A stretch of DNA of 16,272 nt from Methanocorpusculum sp. GTDB lineage: Archaea; Halobacteriota; Methanomicrobia; Methanomicrobiales; Methanocorpusculaceae. The notes beneath the pieces were generated by a model, which saw only the letters and a program-made list of their open reading frames with translations, searched no databases and was not told the origin of the DNA. A program made the translations under genes and the position numbers. This document shows positions 1-8,296 of the stretch, one piece after another; the stretch's first letter is position 1, and each line of letters opens with the position of its first letter. The stretch is from contig DALTYF010000001.1 in assembly GCA_029986195.1 (NCBI GenBank), positions 1 through 16,272 of the forward strand, given 5' to 3'.

Positions 1-395
1 ACCTCCTCGGACGCGGTATCCTCATCCTCAAAGTAGCCGTCAGTAAGATGCAGAGCCTGCGGTGACGGAACCGCCCACCAGCACCCTTTCCGAATCCTGG
101 CTGCGGTCATGCAGTCCGCAGAAATATCTGCCGTATGCAGATCGAACTCTCCGGAAATCCGCTGCTCGGAAACATTCGGAAACGCTGCCAGAATCCGGTC
201 ACCGTACCACATTCCTCCCGCCGCAGGAGACCGGACCTCCGGTCCCTGGGCCCTGAGGGTCTCCTCCACCTCCCAGGTGGTCAGATCTGCGGCGGTTCCT
301 GCATGCCGCCGTATCCAGTCACCAAGCTCCCCTGTCCCCGGTACCGCAGGTTTCGCCGATCCAAGGCATCTTACCCGAAACGACAGTTCACGCAT
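1..395 (-). CDS. Hypothetical protein, 5' part (runs off the left edge)
   Basis: An uninterrupted reading frame of 131 codons begins at ATG 395 and is still open at position 1, so only the N-terminal part is visible. An in-frame TGA lies three codons upstream (404-402), which fixes the start. The protein begins MRELSFRVRCLGSA, and the visible part is acidic and Trp-rich: motifs include a GDW, a GGMWYGDR segment near residue 60, a KGCWWAVP segment near residue 103 and an acidic run FEDEDTASEE near the cut end. There is no signal peptide or membrane segment in the visible part. I do not recognise the family. Base and codon use match the neighbours. It is transcribed divergently from addB across a 145-bp gap, so the two may share a control region. 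Plus-strand frames across this stretch look like shadows. Confidence 0.6.
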   Translation of the reverse strand, partial: MRELSFRVRCLGSAKPAVPGTGELGDWIRRHAGTAADLTTWEVEETLRAQGPEVRSPAAGGMWYGDRILAAFPNVSEQRISGEFDLHTADISADCMTAARIRKGCWWAVPSPQALHLTDGYFEDEDTASEE

Positions 396-426
396 CAGTA
401 TTCACTATTCAGCAGATGCGTATTGA

Positions 427-440
427 AACTATTTAATGAT
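427..440. promoter_or_regulatory. AT-rich element in the divergent intergenic region
   Basis: The segment around ATTTAAT (431-437) is the most AT-rich part of the gap between the divergent genes. On the minus strand it reads ATTAAAT and lies about 36-42 bases ahead of ATG 395, a good position for an archaeal TATA box with a short leader. On the plus strand it could serve addB only with a leader of about 80 bases. A second plus-strand candidate is the TTTATT at 507-512. Assignment is by inspection only. Confidence 0.3.
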
Positions 441-540
441 GCCTCCCTTTGGGCGTTACACGTTTTCTGTGGGCTTAAGCTGCCCTTTCACCCGGATTGG
501 ATCAGGTTTATTGCATTCTGCCGCACACGTAAACAGCAGA

Positions 541-3500
541 ATGGCTGCGACGATCCGCTACGGATTACCGGGAACCGCGCTTGATGCATATACTGCGGAG
601 TATCTCGCGGAATCCAGGGACCATCCTGCCGGTGTGTGGATGATTCTGCCGGTAAACCGTCTGGCCGAAGCCGTGAAGCAGGACATGGCCGCACGAAACA
701 TTCCTTTTATCCCCTCCCGCATTACAACCCTCTCCGCATTTGCCGAGACCGTTGTAACCGCTGCATATCCCGGTGTACGCATTCTCTCCCCCGTTGAACA
801 GAAACTCATCTTCTCCCGTATTGCCGAAAACAATCCCGGGATGTGCCGTCTGCTCTCTCCAAAAGCAGACCCTGCGGATGCTCCCGGCAAATCCGTGGGT
901 TTCGCATCGGTGGAAAATCTCGTCACGCTCTATAACACGCTCAGGTTCCGGAATGCTGTACTCCCGCAGGGAAACGACAGACTCGCAGCCCTTGCATCGG
1001 TATTTTCCGCGTATGAATCCTTCTGTGACACCGAACAGACCGCAGATGCACCTGCCGTCCTTCGTCTTGCCGCCGCCGCCGTCCGCAGCGGCAGGTTTCC
1101 GCTGCAATCCGTGTACCTCTATGGCATCTTCTCACCGAAAGAACGTGAGACGGAGCTGCTGGACGCAGTACGCACTGCGGCCGGCCGGCTCTGCGAGTTT
1201 GTCCCGCATGCTGCAAACGACAAAATTTTTCCGCCGCATGACGACATACCGCCCGCCGGGAACAGTGCAGGAGAGTTTGCCGAATCGGTGTTTCAGAGAC
1301 TTTCCGTCTCACCCGATCTGCCGATCAAAAAGATCGGCGTGTTCCCTGACCGTACCGCCGAACTCTCTGCGATTGCTGAAGAGATCTGCGGCCTCATCGA
1401 AAACGGGGTACAACCCGGAGACATTGCGGTGCTCACCCCGGAAGTCCCGCTGTATGCTGAACTTGCCGGAGAGCTGTTCCCGGATTTTTCCGCAAACGGA
1501 CAGCCCCTGGAGTTTACCAGCTCCATCGGTCATCCGCTGTTTCGCAGCAGATCCATAGCCGCTGTCTTTTCCCTTCTGAAAACGGTTCTTGGAAACTACA
1601 CCGCTCCGGACATGACAACCCTCTTCTCCTATCCGTACTTCTTCTGGGGGGAACGTTACATCCCGCCCCGTGATCTCACCTGGATATCCCGCGCTGCCGG
1701 GATCACCGGCGGCAGGCGGCAGTGGCTGGAGTATCCGAAAAACCTTCGCGCAGGATTTGCGGCAGGCATGGATGTCCCCGGCATTCCCGCTCCGGAAAAA
1801 GCGGAGCTTGCCACAAAGGTTCAGCGGATCGATACCCTCCTGAAAAAACTTGAGGACGTATTTTCCCTGCTGGACCGGCTCGGTAGAAAAAAACGTTCAG
1901 CCTCGGAGTTTGTCGCCGTCCTGTGCCGTATCCTTGCCGAACTCGGCTACCCGCAGGGTCATCTCGGCAGACGTCTTCCGCCGGAAGATGCGGCTGCCGT
2001 TGAGCGTTTCTCCCTGGTTCTTGCGGACATTGATGCAGCGGAAACCCTGATGCCGCCGGAACGCATCTCTCCTGGCAGGTTTTATGCGATGCTCTTTGCC
2101 TTCGTCAGATCGGTGCAGAGTTCCCCTTCCTCTACCGAAAATCCCGGATATACGGTGAAAATTCTCGGATTTCGTGAAATAGTTCACCAGAAAATACCGC
2201 ATGTCTTCCTCGCCGGCCTCACTGCTGATGTACTTCCCCGTGTCCATCCCCGGCTGCCGTTCCTGACCATGGCAGAGACACTGGAAGCAGGAACCCAGAC
2301 CTATGAAGAAACCCTCAGAGAGGAACGGTATGCATTTCTGTCGGCGGTTCTTGCAGGTGAAAAATCCGTGTACCTTTCCGCTCCCGCAACTGATGAGGGG
2401 ACGACAAAAATTCCGTCTGCATGGCTGCAGATGTTTGATCTGCCGGATACCGGATGGAACTGCGGCGAATTCCGCCACTCGGCATCCTGGCTTTCGGAAC
2501 ACGCAGGCCGTCTGATTGCGGAAGGAACATGGGAGGACGGTCTTGACTGTTCCCGTCTTCCGGATCTGTCCGATGCGGCACGGAGAATCGGTATCGAGAC
2601 GGTCGAACGTGCCGGTCCTCCTGCAACCGTCTATGACGCGGTTTTTTCCTCCCACCCGCTTCGGGAACAGTTCAAAGCCCGGTACAGTGCTGCGGCATGT
2701 TTTACTGTAACGGATCTGGAGCGGTATGCCGCCTGTCCGTTCCGCTGGTACACGGAACTGCATCTGCGGCTGATACCGCATCCCGACCCGGAAAGTGATG
2801 AACGGCCGGAGCTCGGAAATGTCATTCACAAAACAATGTACCGGCTGATCACCGAGTCGGAGAACTTTCCGCCGTCGAAGGATACGCGGGATGCCGCTGT
2901 ATCCGATCTCCTGAGAATTGCGGAAGAGGAGTTTTCCAAAACCGGTCTTGCAACACCGAAGTGGCAGAGCCTGCGCAACCGCTACATCGGCACACCTTCA
3001 TATCCTGGCAGATTTTCCGAGGTGATCGATCACGAGATTGCACTTGCTGAAACCGGCAGCGTCACGCCGAAAGAACTGCTGGAATATCCCTTCTCCATGA
3101 CGGAAATGCCGGGCGTTCTGCTTCCTGACGGAAGCGAACTGCGGCTGGAGGGAAGAGTTGACCGTATTCGTTTTTCGGAGGGAACATACATCGTAACCGA
3201 CTACAAAACAGGCAGGGCAAAACATACTGTGGAGATAAAATCCGGCAGATCCCTGCAGCTTCCGCTCTATCTTGCGGCAATGGAACATCTTCATCCCGAC
3301 TGGACACGGGGCGGAGGAACCTATTACCGGATAGCAGCGGGTGCGGTTGAAGAGACAAATCCACTCAGCCATGATGCGGACTGTTTTGTATCCGATGCCC
3401 TGCTGCATGCGGCACGCTGCCGTGCCGGCATGCAGCAGGGCAGATGTCAGCCGGTTTACGACAAAACATCCTGCGAACACTGCCGCGAACGGTTTATCTG

Positions 3501-3543
3501 CCGGTTTGACCGCCTGCGGTCTCTTGCAGGAGGGGATCTCTGA
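541..3543 (+). CDS. addB: AddB-like subunit of helicase-nuclease (Fe-S PD-(D/E)XK nuclease)
   Basis: A protein of about 1000 residues resembling the AddB/RexB subunit of the AddAB double-strand-break resection complex. The C-terminal part is a RecB-family nuclease: GNVIHK (His763), LEGRVDRI (Asp874), VTDYKTG (Asp887, Lys889) and QLPLY (906-910) match the H, D, D-x-K and Q-x-x-x-Y motifs. Four cysteines (732, 978, 981, 987) give C-x245-C-x2-C-x5-C, the 4Fe-4S arrangement that pins the AddB nuclease domain. The N-terminus, MAATIRYGLPGTALD, sits where AddB proteins carry Walker A, but no GKS/GKT lysine is present, so ATP binding is probably lost. I chose ATG 541 because homology-like sequence begins there. 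The frame is open to ATG 436, but the 35 extra residues do not look like AddB. No clear Shine-Dalgarno site precedes 541. The stop overlaps the addA start (TGATG), so the two are translationally coupled. Confidence 0.83.
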   Translation: MAATIRYGLPGTALDAYTAEYLAESRDHPAGVWMILPVNRLAEAVKQDMAARNIPFIPSRITTLSAFAETVVTAAYPGVRILSPVEQKLIFSRIAENNPGMCRLLSPKADPADAPGKSVGFASVENLVTLYNTLRFRNAVLPQGNDRLAALASVFSAYESFCDTEQTADAPAVLRLAAAAVRSGRFPLQSVYLYGIFSPKERETELLDAVRTAAGRLCEFVPHAANDKIFPPHDDIPPAGNSAGEFAESVFQRLSVSPDLPIKKIGVFPDRTAELSAIAEEICGLIENGVQPGDIAVLTPEVPLYAELAGELFPDFSANGQPLEFTSSIGHPLFRSRSIAAVFSLLKTVLGNYTAPDMTTLFSYPYFFWGERYIPPRDLTWISRAAGITGGRRQWLEYPKNLRAGFAAGMDVPGIPAPEKAELATKVQRIDTLLKKLEDVFSLLDRLGRKKRSASEFVAVLCRILAELGYPQGHLGRRLPPEDAAAVERFSLVLADIDAAETLMPPERISPGRFYAMLFAFVRSVQSSPSSTENPGYTVKILGFREIVHQKIPHVFLAGLTADVLPRVHPRLPFLTMAETLEAGTQTYEETLREERYAFLSAVLAGEKSVYLSAPATDEGTTKIPSAWLQMFDLPDTGWNCGEFRHSASWLSEHAGRLIAEGTWEDGLDCSRLPDLSDAARRIGIETVERAGPPATVYDAVFSSHPLREQFKARYSAAACFTVTDLERYAACPFRWYTELHLRLIPHPDPESDERPELGNVIHKTMYRLITESENFPPSKDTRDAAVSDLLRIAEEEFSKTGLATPKWQSLRNRYIGTPSYPGRFSEVIDHEIALAETGSVTPKELLEYPFSMTEMPGVLLPDGSELRLEGRVDRIRFSEGTYIVTDYKTGRAKHTVEIKSGRSLQLPLYLAAMEHLHPDWTRGGGTYYRIAAGAVEETNPLSHDADCFVSDALLHAARCRAGMQQGRCQPVYDKTSCEHCRERFICRFDRLRSLAGGDL
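3529..3538 (+). promoter_or_regulatory. Strong ribosome binding site for addA
   Basis: GGAGGGGATC lies inside the last codons of addB and is a near-complete match to the consensus complementary to the 3' end of archaeal 16S rRNA. Nine bases separate GGAGG from ATG 3543. Together with the one-base stop/start overlap it supports coupled translation of the two subunits and confirms the addA start. Confidence 0.75.
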
Positions 3544-6500
3544 TGCCGGACCTGACCGCCCGGCAGAAAGAGGCACTTGCAATGGGAAAGAGCCTCTGCG
3601 TAACGGCAGGTGCCGGTACCGGTAAAACATTCCTGCTGAGCAAACGCTATCTGGCACTTCTGATGCATCTGCGGGAACAAAAAGGCACCGCAACCGTTTC
3701 CGAGGTTCTTGCCCTGACCTTCACCGAAAAGGCCGCAAGCGAGATGCGCGAGAGAATTGAGTCCGACATCCGCACACTTGCAGTCTCCGCATCCGCTGAA
3801 GAGGAGTACCGGTTCTGGACCGGCATTCTTGATGAGTTCTTCCGCGCCTCCATCACCACGTTTCACGGATTCTGTGCATCGGTTCTGCGGGAGTTCGCGC
3901 TGGATGCAGGTCTTGATCCCGGTTTTGACATTCTGGACGAGATGGAAAAGCAGGTACTGACGACAACACTCATCCGCAACGTTCTCATCCGTCCGCCGGA
4001 ATCTTTGTATCAGGATTGTGCACTGCTGTTTGAGGATGTGGCCGCCCCGGAAAAGGTGATTGCCGAACTTCTTCCGAAGTATCCTGAGTTCCGACACCAT
4101 TTCCCGGGAACCGACGAAGAAATGGACGCCTGTATCCGGGAATGGCGGCGTCTGATGCTTGCGGCTGTCCGGGAACGGCAGGCGGCATTCTTCTCCGGGG
4201 AAACTCCGGATGCTGTTGCGGATCTGATCGATCTTGCGGAGTGTTACGGAGACTGCACCGACTCCGGTGCAGAGTATCTCCGCCGGATTCTTCCGGCCCT
4301 CCAGCAGCTTACGGCCGATACCGATGCGGAAACATTCTGCGCTGCCGTTGCCGCAGTACAGGAGGCAAACGGAAGCAAGACCGGTGCACGACTCGGCAGC
4401 CGGGGCGTGTTCGGTGCAGACCTTGACCGGCTGCGGAAATCGTTTGCATCGCTTAAGTCTGCGGCGGAGACTGTTCCGAAGGGATGGGATCAGATTCCTG
4501 ACCCCAACGATGCCTTCTCCCGCGAAAGCGTCCGGGTGATTGCCGCGCTCGGCCGCGTAACCGATGAGATTCACCGCAGCTATCTGCAGGAGAAACAGCA
4601 GCGAGGAGCGCTGGACTTTGAGGACTTAATCCGCATGACCGCAGAGATCATTGAGGTTCCGGGCGTTCTGCATGCACTTCAGCGGCGCTTCTCCTACATC
4701 CTCGTTGACGAAGTGCAGGACACCGACCCTGCACAGTCGGCCATCGTCTGGAAGATCATCGGTGCTCTTACCCCGTCCAACGATGCGGTCTTCATCGTCG
4801 GTGATCCGAAACAGTCAATCTATGCGTTCCGCAACGCCGACATCTGCGAGGTGAACGCCATGCAGGAGAGGATAACCGTCGGTTGCGGAACAGATCCGGT
4901 TGCACTTGACATCAGTTTCCGCAGTACCAAGGAGGTTCTGGGTGTGGTGAACACCATCTTTTCCCGGCTGTTTGCCGAGACCTCCGAGGCATGGGATGTC
5001 TCCTATGATCCCATCTCCGTGTCCCCGGAGCGAAAAACGGATCTGGGAACGGTACAGATTCTCAGAACCATTCCTGACGGCTCTGTCCCTGATATGCTTC
5101 TTGAAGCACGGGCGATCGCCGCACGCATCCGGGAACTGACCGCCTCCGGCACCATGATCCGGGACGGATGCGGCATGCGTCCGGCACGGTTCGGGGACGT
5201 TGCCGTCCTGCTTGAGACCCGGAACAGCCAGGCGATGATTGAGCATGCCCTTCGTGAAGCGGACGTTCCCTACAGCATCTACAAAAGCCAGGGATTCTAC
5301 CGCTCGCAGGAGGTTGCCGACATTACGCAGCTTCTCTCGGTTGTTGCTGGACTGGGCGATGACATTGCGCTCTACGGGGTTCTGCGCTCCCCGTACTTCG
5401 GCATCCCGGATGCGGAACTCTGCATTGCGGGCGGCGGCAGCTACTACGGTCGCGTTATCCGGTATGCCGCAGAGAACCCCGGGTCCCGGATTGCGGCCGC
5501 TGCTGCCCGGCTGAAGGAATGGCAGACCTCTGCCGGAACCGAACCGCTGCCGGAACTCCTGCGGCGGATTCTGCGGGAGTCCGGTATGTACGCGGTGTAC
5601 GGCGGCATGCGGAACGGCAGGTATGCTCTTGCAAATCTGGAGAAACTGATCGGACTTGCCCGCTCCCAGGTACGCAGACGTGCGATGCCGCTGCCGGAGT
5701 TTGTACGGATGCTTGCAACCGGCGCTGAGCAGGAGATCAAGGAGAGTGTTGCACAGATCGATCTGCCGGAGGGGGATGCGGTACGGGTTATGACCGTGCA
5801 TGCCGCAAAAGGACTGGAGTTCCCGATTGTAATCCTTGCAAATCTTGACAGCACTATCTCCTCTCCCGGAACCGGCCTTGTGCTTGACAAAGATCTCGGT
5901 GTGGGTCTGCCGCTCCGGATGCACGGCGCAGGGGACCGGGCCGCTGATACCTTCGTGAAGATGTTCACCCGCGATGTCCGGGATGCAAAAGAGATCGCAG
6001 AGAAGAAGCGGCTGTTCTATGTTGCCATGACACGGGCACGGGATCATCTGATTCTGTCGTATGTGCAGGGCAGAAACTTCCCGCCGAAAAACAGCCGTGC
6101 AGCATGGCTTGCCGCATATCTCCTCCCGCAGGAGAGTTCGTCGTCGTCATTTACGTTTGCAACGGATGACGGAATCCCGGTTGAGATTTCCGTTACCGAA
6201 TATGTTTCGGACGGACATACCGTATCTGATGCCGCCGTGCCTATAAAAGTCCCGTCTCCTCCTGCAGATTATCAGTATATCAGGGGAGAGACGGCAAAAA
6301 GCCACGACACCGCAGGACGCCCGGTCAGCGCAACCCGCCTGAACCATCCGGATCAGGCGACCACCTGCACCATATCTGCGTCCGCGGTTTACGGGACGGT
6401 TCTGCACGGAGTATTTCAGGGCCAGGATGCTGCCATGCTGTGCAGACGTTACCGGTTGGACGAGGAGGTCTGTATCTCTCTTGAACGTGCATATGAAACA

Positions 6501-6830
6501 TTTCGTATCTCGCCCCTGATGCAGAACGTTGCCGAGGAGTTCTGCGAACTGCCGTTCTCGGCTGAAATCTGCGGCAGGCAGTTTACCGGTGCCATCGACC
6601 GGCTTGTCCGGTATGCCGACGGAACCTGGTGCGTCATCGACTACAAATCCGGTTCCCTGCAGGCCGCGGGAGCGGACGAACTGGAAGGCTACCGGCGTCA
6701 GGTCTCCATCTATGCCGCTGCGGTCCGCCGGCTCTTTTTCGTGGAGGCATCCGCCTGCATCTACTTTGCACAGGACGGCGGCATCATGGAAGTGTCCCCG
6801 GATGAATCAGGACTTTCCGGATTTGTTTGA
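3543..6830 (+). CDS. addA: AddA-like UvrD-family helicase-nuclease
   Basis: A 1095-residue superfamily 1A helicase with a C-terminal nuclease domain, the AddA/RecB architecture. Helicase motifs in order: Q-motif TARQKEA (5-11), Walker A GAGTGKT (23-29), Walker B region LVDEVQDTD (387-395), motif III GDPKQSIYAFR (420-430), motif IV region DISFRST (456-462), motif V VMTVHAAKGLEFP (749-761) and motif VI YVAMTRAR (826-833). The nuclease domain has GTVLHG (His955), GAIDR (Asp1019), VIDYKSG (Asp1033, Lys1035) and a Q-x-x-x-Y motif (RRQVSIYA), all intact. It should unwind DNA from a double-strand end and cut one strand while AddB cuts the other, leaving a 3' tail for RadA loading; this role is inferred from bacterial AddAB. 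It follows addB in a TGATG overlap with a strong ribosome binding site. Family assignment is secure; the exact cellular role in an archaeon is inference. Confidence 0.92.
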   Translation: MPDLTARQKEALAMGKSLCVTAGAGTGKTFLLSKRYLALLMHLREQKGTATVSEVLALTFTEKAASEMRERIESDIRTLAVSASAEEEYRFWTGILDEFFRASITTFHGFCASVLREFALDAGLDPGFDILDEMEKQVLTTTLIRNVLIRPPESLYQDCALLFEDVAAPEKVIAELLPKYPEFRHHFPGTDEEMDACIREWRRLMLAAVRERQAAFFSGETPDAVADLIDLAECYGDCTDSGAEYLRRILPALQQLTADTDAETFCAAVAAVQEANGSKTGARLGSRGVFGADLDRLRKSFASLKSAAETVPKGWDQIPDPNDAFSRESVRVIAALGRVTDEIHRSYLQEKQQRGALDFEDLIRMTAEIIEVPGVLHALQRRFSYILVDEVQDTDPAQSAIVWKIIGALTPSNDAVFIVGDPKQSIYAFRNADICEVNAMQERITVGCGTDPVALDISFRSTKEVLGVVNTIFSRLFAETSEAWDVSYDPISVSPERKTDLGTVQILRTIPDGSVPDMLLEARAIAARIRELTASGTMIRDGCGMRPARFGDVAVLLETRNSQAMIEHALREADVPYSIYKSQGFYRSQEVADITQLLSVVAGLGDDIALYGVLRSPYFGIPDAELCIAGGGSYYGRVIRYAAENPGSRIAAAAARLKEWQTSAGTEPLPELLRRILRESGMYAVYGGMRNGRYALANLEKLIGLARSQVRRRAMPLPEFVRMLATGAEQEIKESVAQIDLPEGDAVRVMTVHAAKGLEFPIVILANLDSTISSPGTGLVLDKDLGVGLPLRMHGAGDRAADTFVKMFTRDVRDAKEIAEKKRLFYVAMTRARDHLILSYVQGRNFPPKNSRAAWLAAYLLPQESSSSSFTFATDDGIPVEISVTEYVSDGHTVSDAAVPIKVPSPPADYQYIRGETAKSHDTAGRPVSATRLNHPDQATTCTISASAVYGTVLHGVFQGQDAAMLCRRYRLDEEVCISLERAYETFRISPLMQNVAEEFCELPFSAEICGRQFTGAIDRLVRYADGTWCVIDYKSGSLQAAGADELEGYRRQVSIYAAAVRRLFFVEASACIYFAQDGGIMEVSPDESGLSGFV

Positions 6831-6886
6831 TGACCGGTGGGCTGTGGACGAAAGCATGAATATCCGGCAAAGCATATGAATACCTC

Positions 6887-7906
6887 ATGATTCATGTTGG
6901 TGTTCTTGGAGCAACCGGCGCTGTCGGTCAGCGTTTTGTCCAGCTCCTCGCAAACCATCCGTGGTTTACCCTCTCGACCCTCACTGCATCCGACCGTTCC
7001 GCAGGCAAGACATACGGTTCCGTCGTGAACTGGCGGCTTGACTCCCCGTTTCCGGAGTCCGTCAGGGATATTATTGTCTCCCCCACCACTGTTGACGCGG
7101 TAAAGGACTGCGACATTGTGTTCTCCGCACTTCCTGTGGACATTGCCACACCCCTTGAATCCGAGATTGCGGACGCAGGTGTTGGTGTCTTCAGCAACGC
7201 AAGTTCCCACCGTATGGCCGCAGATGTTCCGCTCATGATTGCCGAGGTCAACCCCGGGCATGCCGCACTCATTGATGTGCAGAAGAAGAACCACAACCGC
7301 GACGGCTTCATCGTGACAAACCCGAACTGTTCCACGATTATGCTTGCAACAGCGCTTGCCCCGCTGATGAAGTTCCCGTTCACCACCATCAACGTCGCAA
7401 CCATGCAGGCGATCTCCGGCGCGGGCTTTGAAGGTGTTCCGGCGTTCGGCATCTACGACAACGTGATACCCTACATCGGATCCGAAGAAGAGAAGATGTC
7501 CCGCGAGGCAAACAAGATTCTCGGTACCTTTGACGGCACGCAGATCACCGGAGCGCCGTTTACCGTATCCGCATCCTGCAACCGCGTTCCGGTTATTGAC
7601 GGACACACCTTAAATGTCTGGATCGATGTTCCGGCAACTCCTGACGAAGTCATTGAAGCCTTCCGGACCTGGCAGCCGCCGTTTGCCGGACTTCCGACCC
7701 AGCCGGAAAAAACGATTCTCTATCTCCCTGATGAAAACCGTCCGCAGCCGCGGCTTGACCGCAACCGCGGAAACGGCATGACCGTCTCCGTCGGACGTGT
7801 GCGTGACGGCATCAGGTTTGTTGCAATGGGACACAACACCATCCGCGGTGCTGCGGGCGCATCTGTTCTGAACGCCGAGCTTCTGCACACAAAGAAGTAC
7901 TTCTGA
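6887..7906 (+). CDS. asd: Aspartate-semialdehyde dehydrogenase
   Basis: This 339-residue enzyme reduces L-aspartyl-4-phosphate to L-aspartate 4-semialdehyde with NADPH, the branch point to lysine, threonine and methionine. The N-terminal nucleotide-binding loop is GVLGATGAVGQR (5-16). The catalytic cysteine is Cys148 in TNPNCST, and the acid-base histidine is His240 in RVPVIDGHT. QAISGAGFEG (174-183) and the C-terminal GHNTIRGAAGAS segment are also typical. Sequence and length fit the archaeal/fungal class of Asd. The start at 6887 places the Rossmann loop at the expected distance; there is no evident Shine-Dalgarno site, and 56 bases separate it from addA, so it may read through from addAB or use its own weak promoter in that gap. 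hom, the next step on the threonine/methionine branch, lies on the other strand at 13831-14829. Confidence 0.95.
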   Translation: MIHVGVLGATGAVGQRFVQLLANHPWFTLSTLTASDRSAGKTYGSVVNWRLDSPFPESVRDIIVSPTTVDAVKDCDIVFSALPVDIATPLESEIADAGVGVFSNASSHRMAADVPLMIAEVNPGHAALIDVQKKNHNRDGFIVTNPNCSTIMLATALAPLMKFPFTTINVATMQAISGAGFEGVPAFGIYDNVIPYIGSEEEKMSREANKILGTFDGTQITGAPFTVSASCNRVPVIDGHTLNVWIDVPATPDEVIEAFRTWQPPFAGLPTQPEKTILYLPDENRPQPRLDRNRGNGMTVSVGRVRDGIRFVAMGHNTIRGAAGASVLNAELLHTKKYF

Positions 7907-7918
7907 TGAGGTTCTTTT

Positions 7919-7960
7919 GGGAACTATCCGGAAAATCACGAGGATTTTCTGATAGTTTCC
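7919..7960. repeat. Long inverted repeat downstream of asd
   Basis: GGGAACTATC (7919-7928) pairs with GATAGTTTCC (7951-7960) with one G-U pair. The stem continues inward after a one-base bulge at 7929: GGAAAATC (7930-7937) pairs with GATTTTCT (7943-7950), leaving a short loop. That is about 18 paired positions, 12 bases after the asd stop. No T tract follows on either strand, so it is not a textbook archaeal terminator; it may stabilise or process the asd 3' end or separate it from alba. Confidence 0.6.
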
Positions 7961-7966
7961 CCAATC

Positions 7967-7978
7967 CGTATGTATACG
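7967..7978 (+). promoter_or_regulatory. Putative alba promoter element with short inverted repeat
   Basis: CGTATGTATACG is an inverted repeat (CGTAT / ATACG around GT) containing a TATA-like TGTATA. It lies about 45 bases ahead of the alba ATG, so transcription could begin near 8000 with a leader of roughly 20 bases. No Shine-Dalgarno site is seen before alba. Read by eye only. Confidence 0.35.
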
Positions 7979-8018
7979 ATCAACTGATAACTGATTATCA
8001 CCAAATGATACTACGACG

Positions 8019-8285
8019 ATGGATAATACAGTCCTGATTGGAAACAAGCCGGTGATGAACTATGTACTTGCTGTGGTTACACAGTTCAATGCTGGCAACT
8101 CCGAGGTGATCGTGAAGGCCCGCGGCAAAGCCATCGTTCGTGCTGTCGATACTGCCGAGATTGTGACCCGCCAGTTCCTGCCAAATGTGGTCAAACAGAG
8201 TGTAACCACCTCTACTGATCAGGTCGAGATGGACAACGGTCCCTCCAATGTCTCATGCATTCAGATCATCCTCGCAAAATCCTGA
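8019..8285 (+). CDS. alba: Alba family DNA/RNA-binding chromatin protein
   Basis: An 88-residue Alba protein, a small basic dimer that coats and compacts archaeal DNA and also binds RNA. The N-terminal signature [19 protein letters not shown] (residues 5-23) and the following [20 protein letters not shown] block are the Alba DNA-binding core, and the length is typical. In Sulfolobus Alba (Sso10b) the equivalent motif is IGKKP with Lys16 acetylated; here the first lysine is replaced by asparagine (Asn9) and the second is kept (Lys10), so the acetylation switch described for Sulfolobus would not act at that residue. It appears to be its own transcription unit, between the inverted repeat behind asd and a T7 tract just past its stop. 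Confidence 0.95.
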   Translation: MDNTVLIGNKPVMNYVLAVVTQFNAGNSEVIVKARGKAIVRAVDTAEIVTRQFLPNVVKQSVTTSTDQVEMDNGPSNVSCIQIILAKS

Positions 8286-8287
8286 CC

Positions 8288-8294
8288 TTTTTTT
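8288..8294 (+). terminator. T7 tract after alba
   Basis: Seven consecutive T residues begin two bases after the alba TGA. Oligo-U runs at the 3' end of short, abundant archaeal transcripts are typical intrinsic terminators. The tract ends two bases before the next start codon, so it would also control read-through into 8297-9859. Confidence 0.55.
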
Positions 8295-8296
8295 CT

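Noticed and set aside
62..584. Three overlapping plus-strand frames at the left edge
   Set aside because: They overlap each other in different frames and are antisense to a continuous minus-strand frame with more normal composition.
4815..6047. 410-codon minus-strand frame opposite addA, and similar long frames at 1897-2829, 3456-4574 and 6761-7606
   Set aside because: They lie antisense to genes with clear conserved motifs, contain Cys/Arg/His-rich low-plausibility sequence, and arise from the codon bias of the sense strand.
8255..8296. Upstream extension of the small membrane protein into alba
   Set aside because: It would overlap alba by 31 bases and span the T7 tract; ATG 8297 places the membrane helix at the expected N-terminal position.
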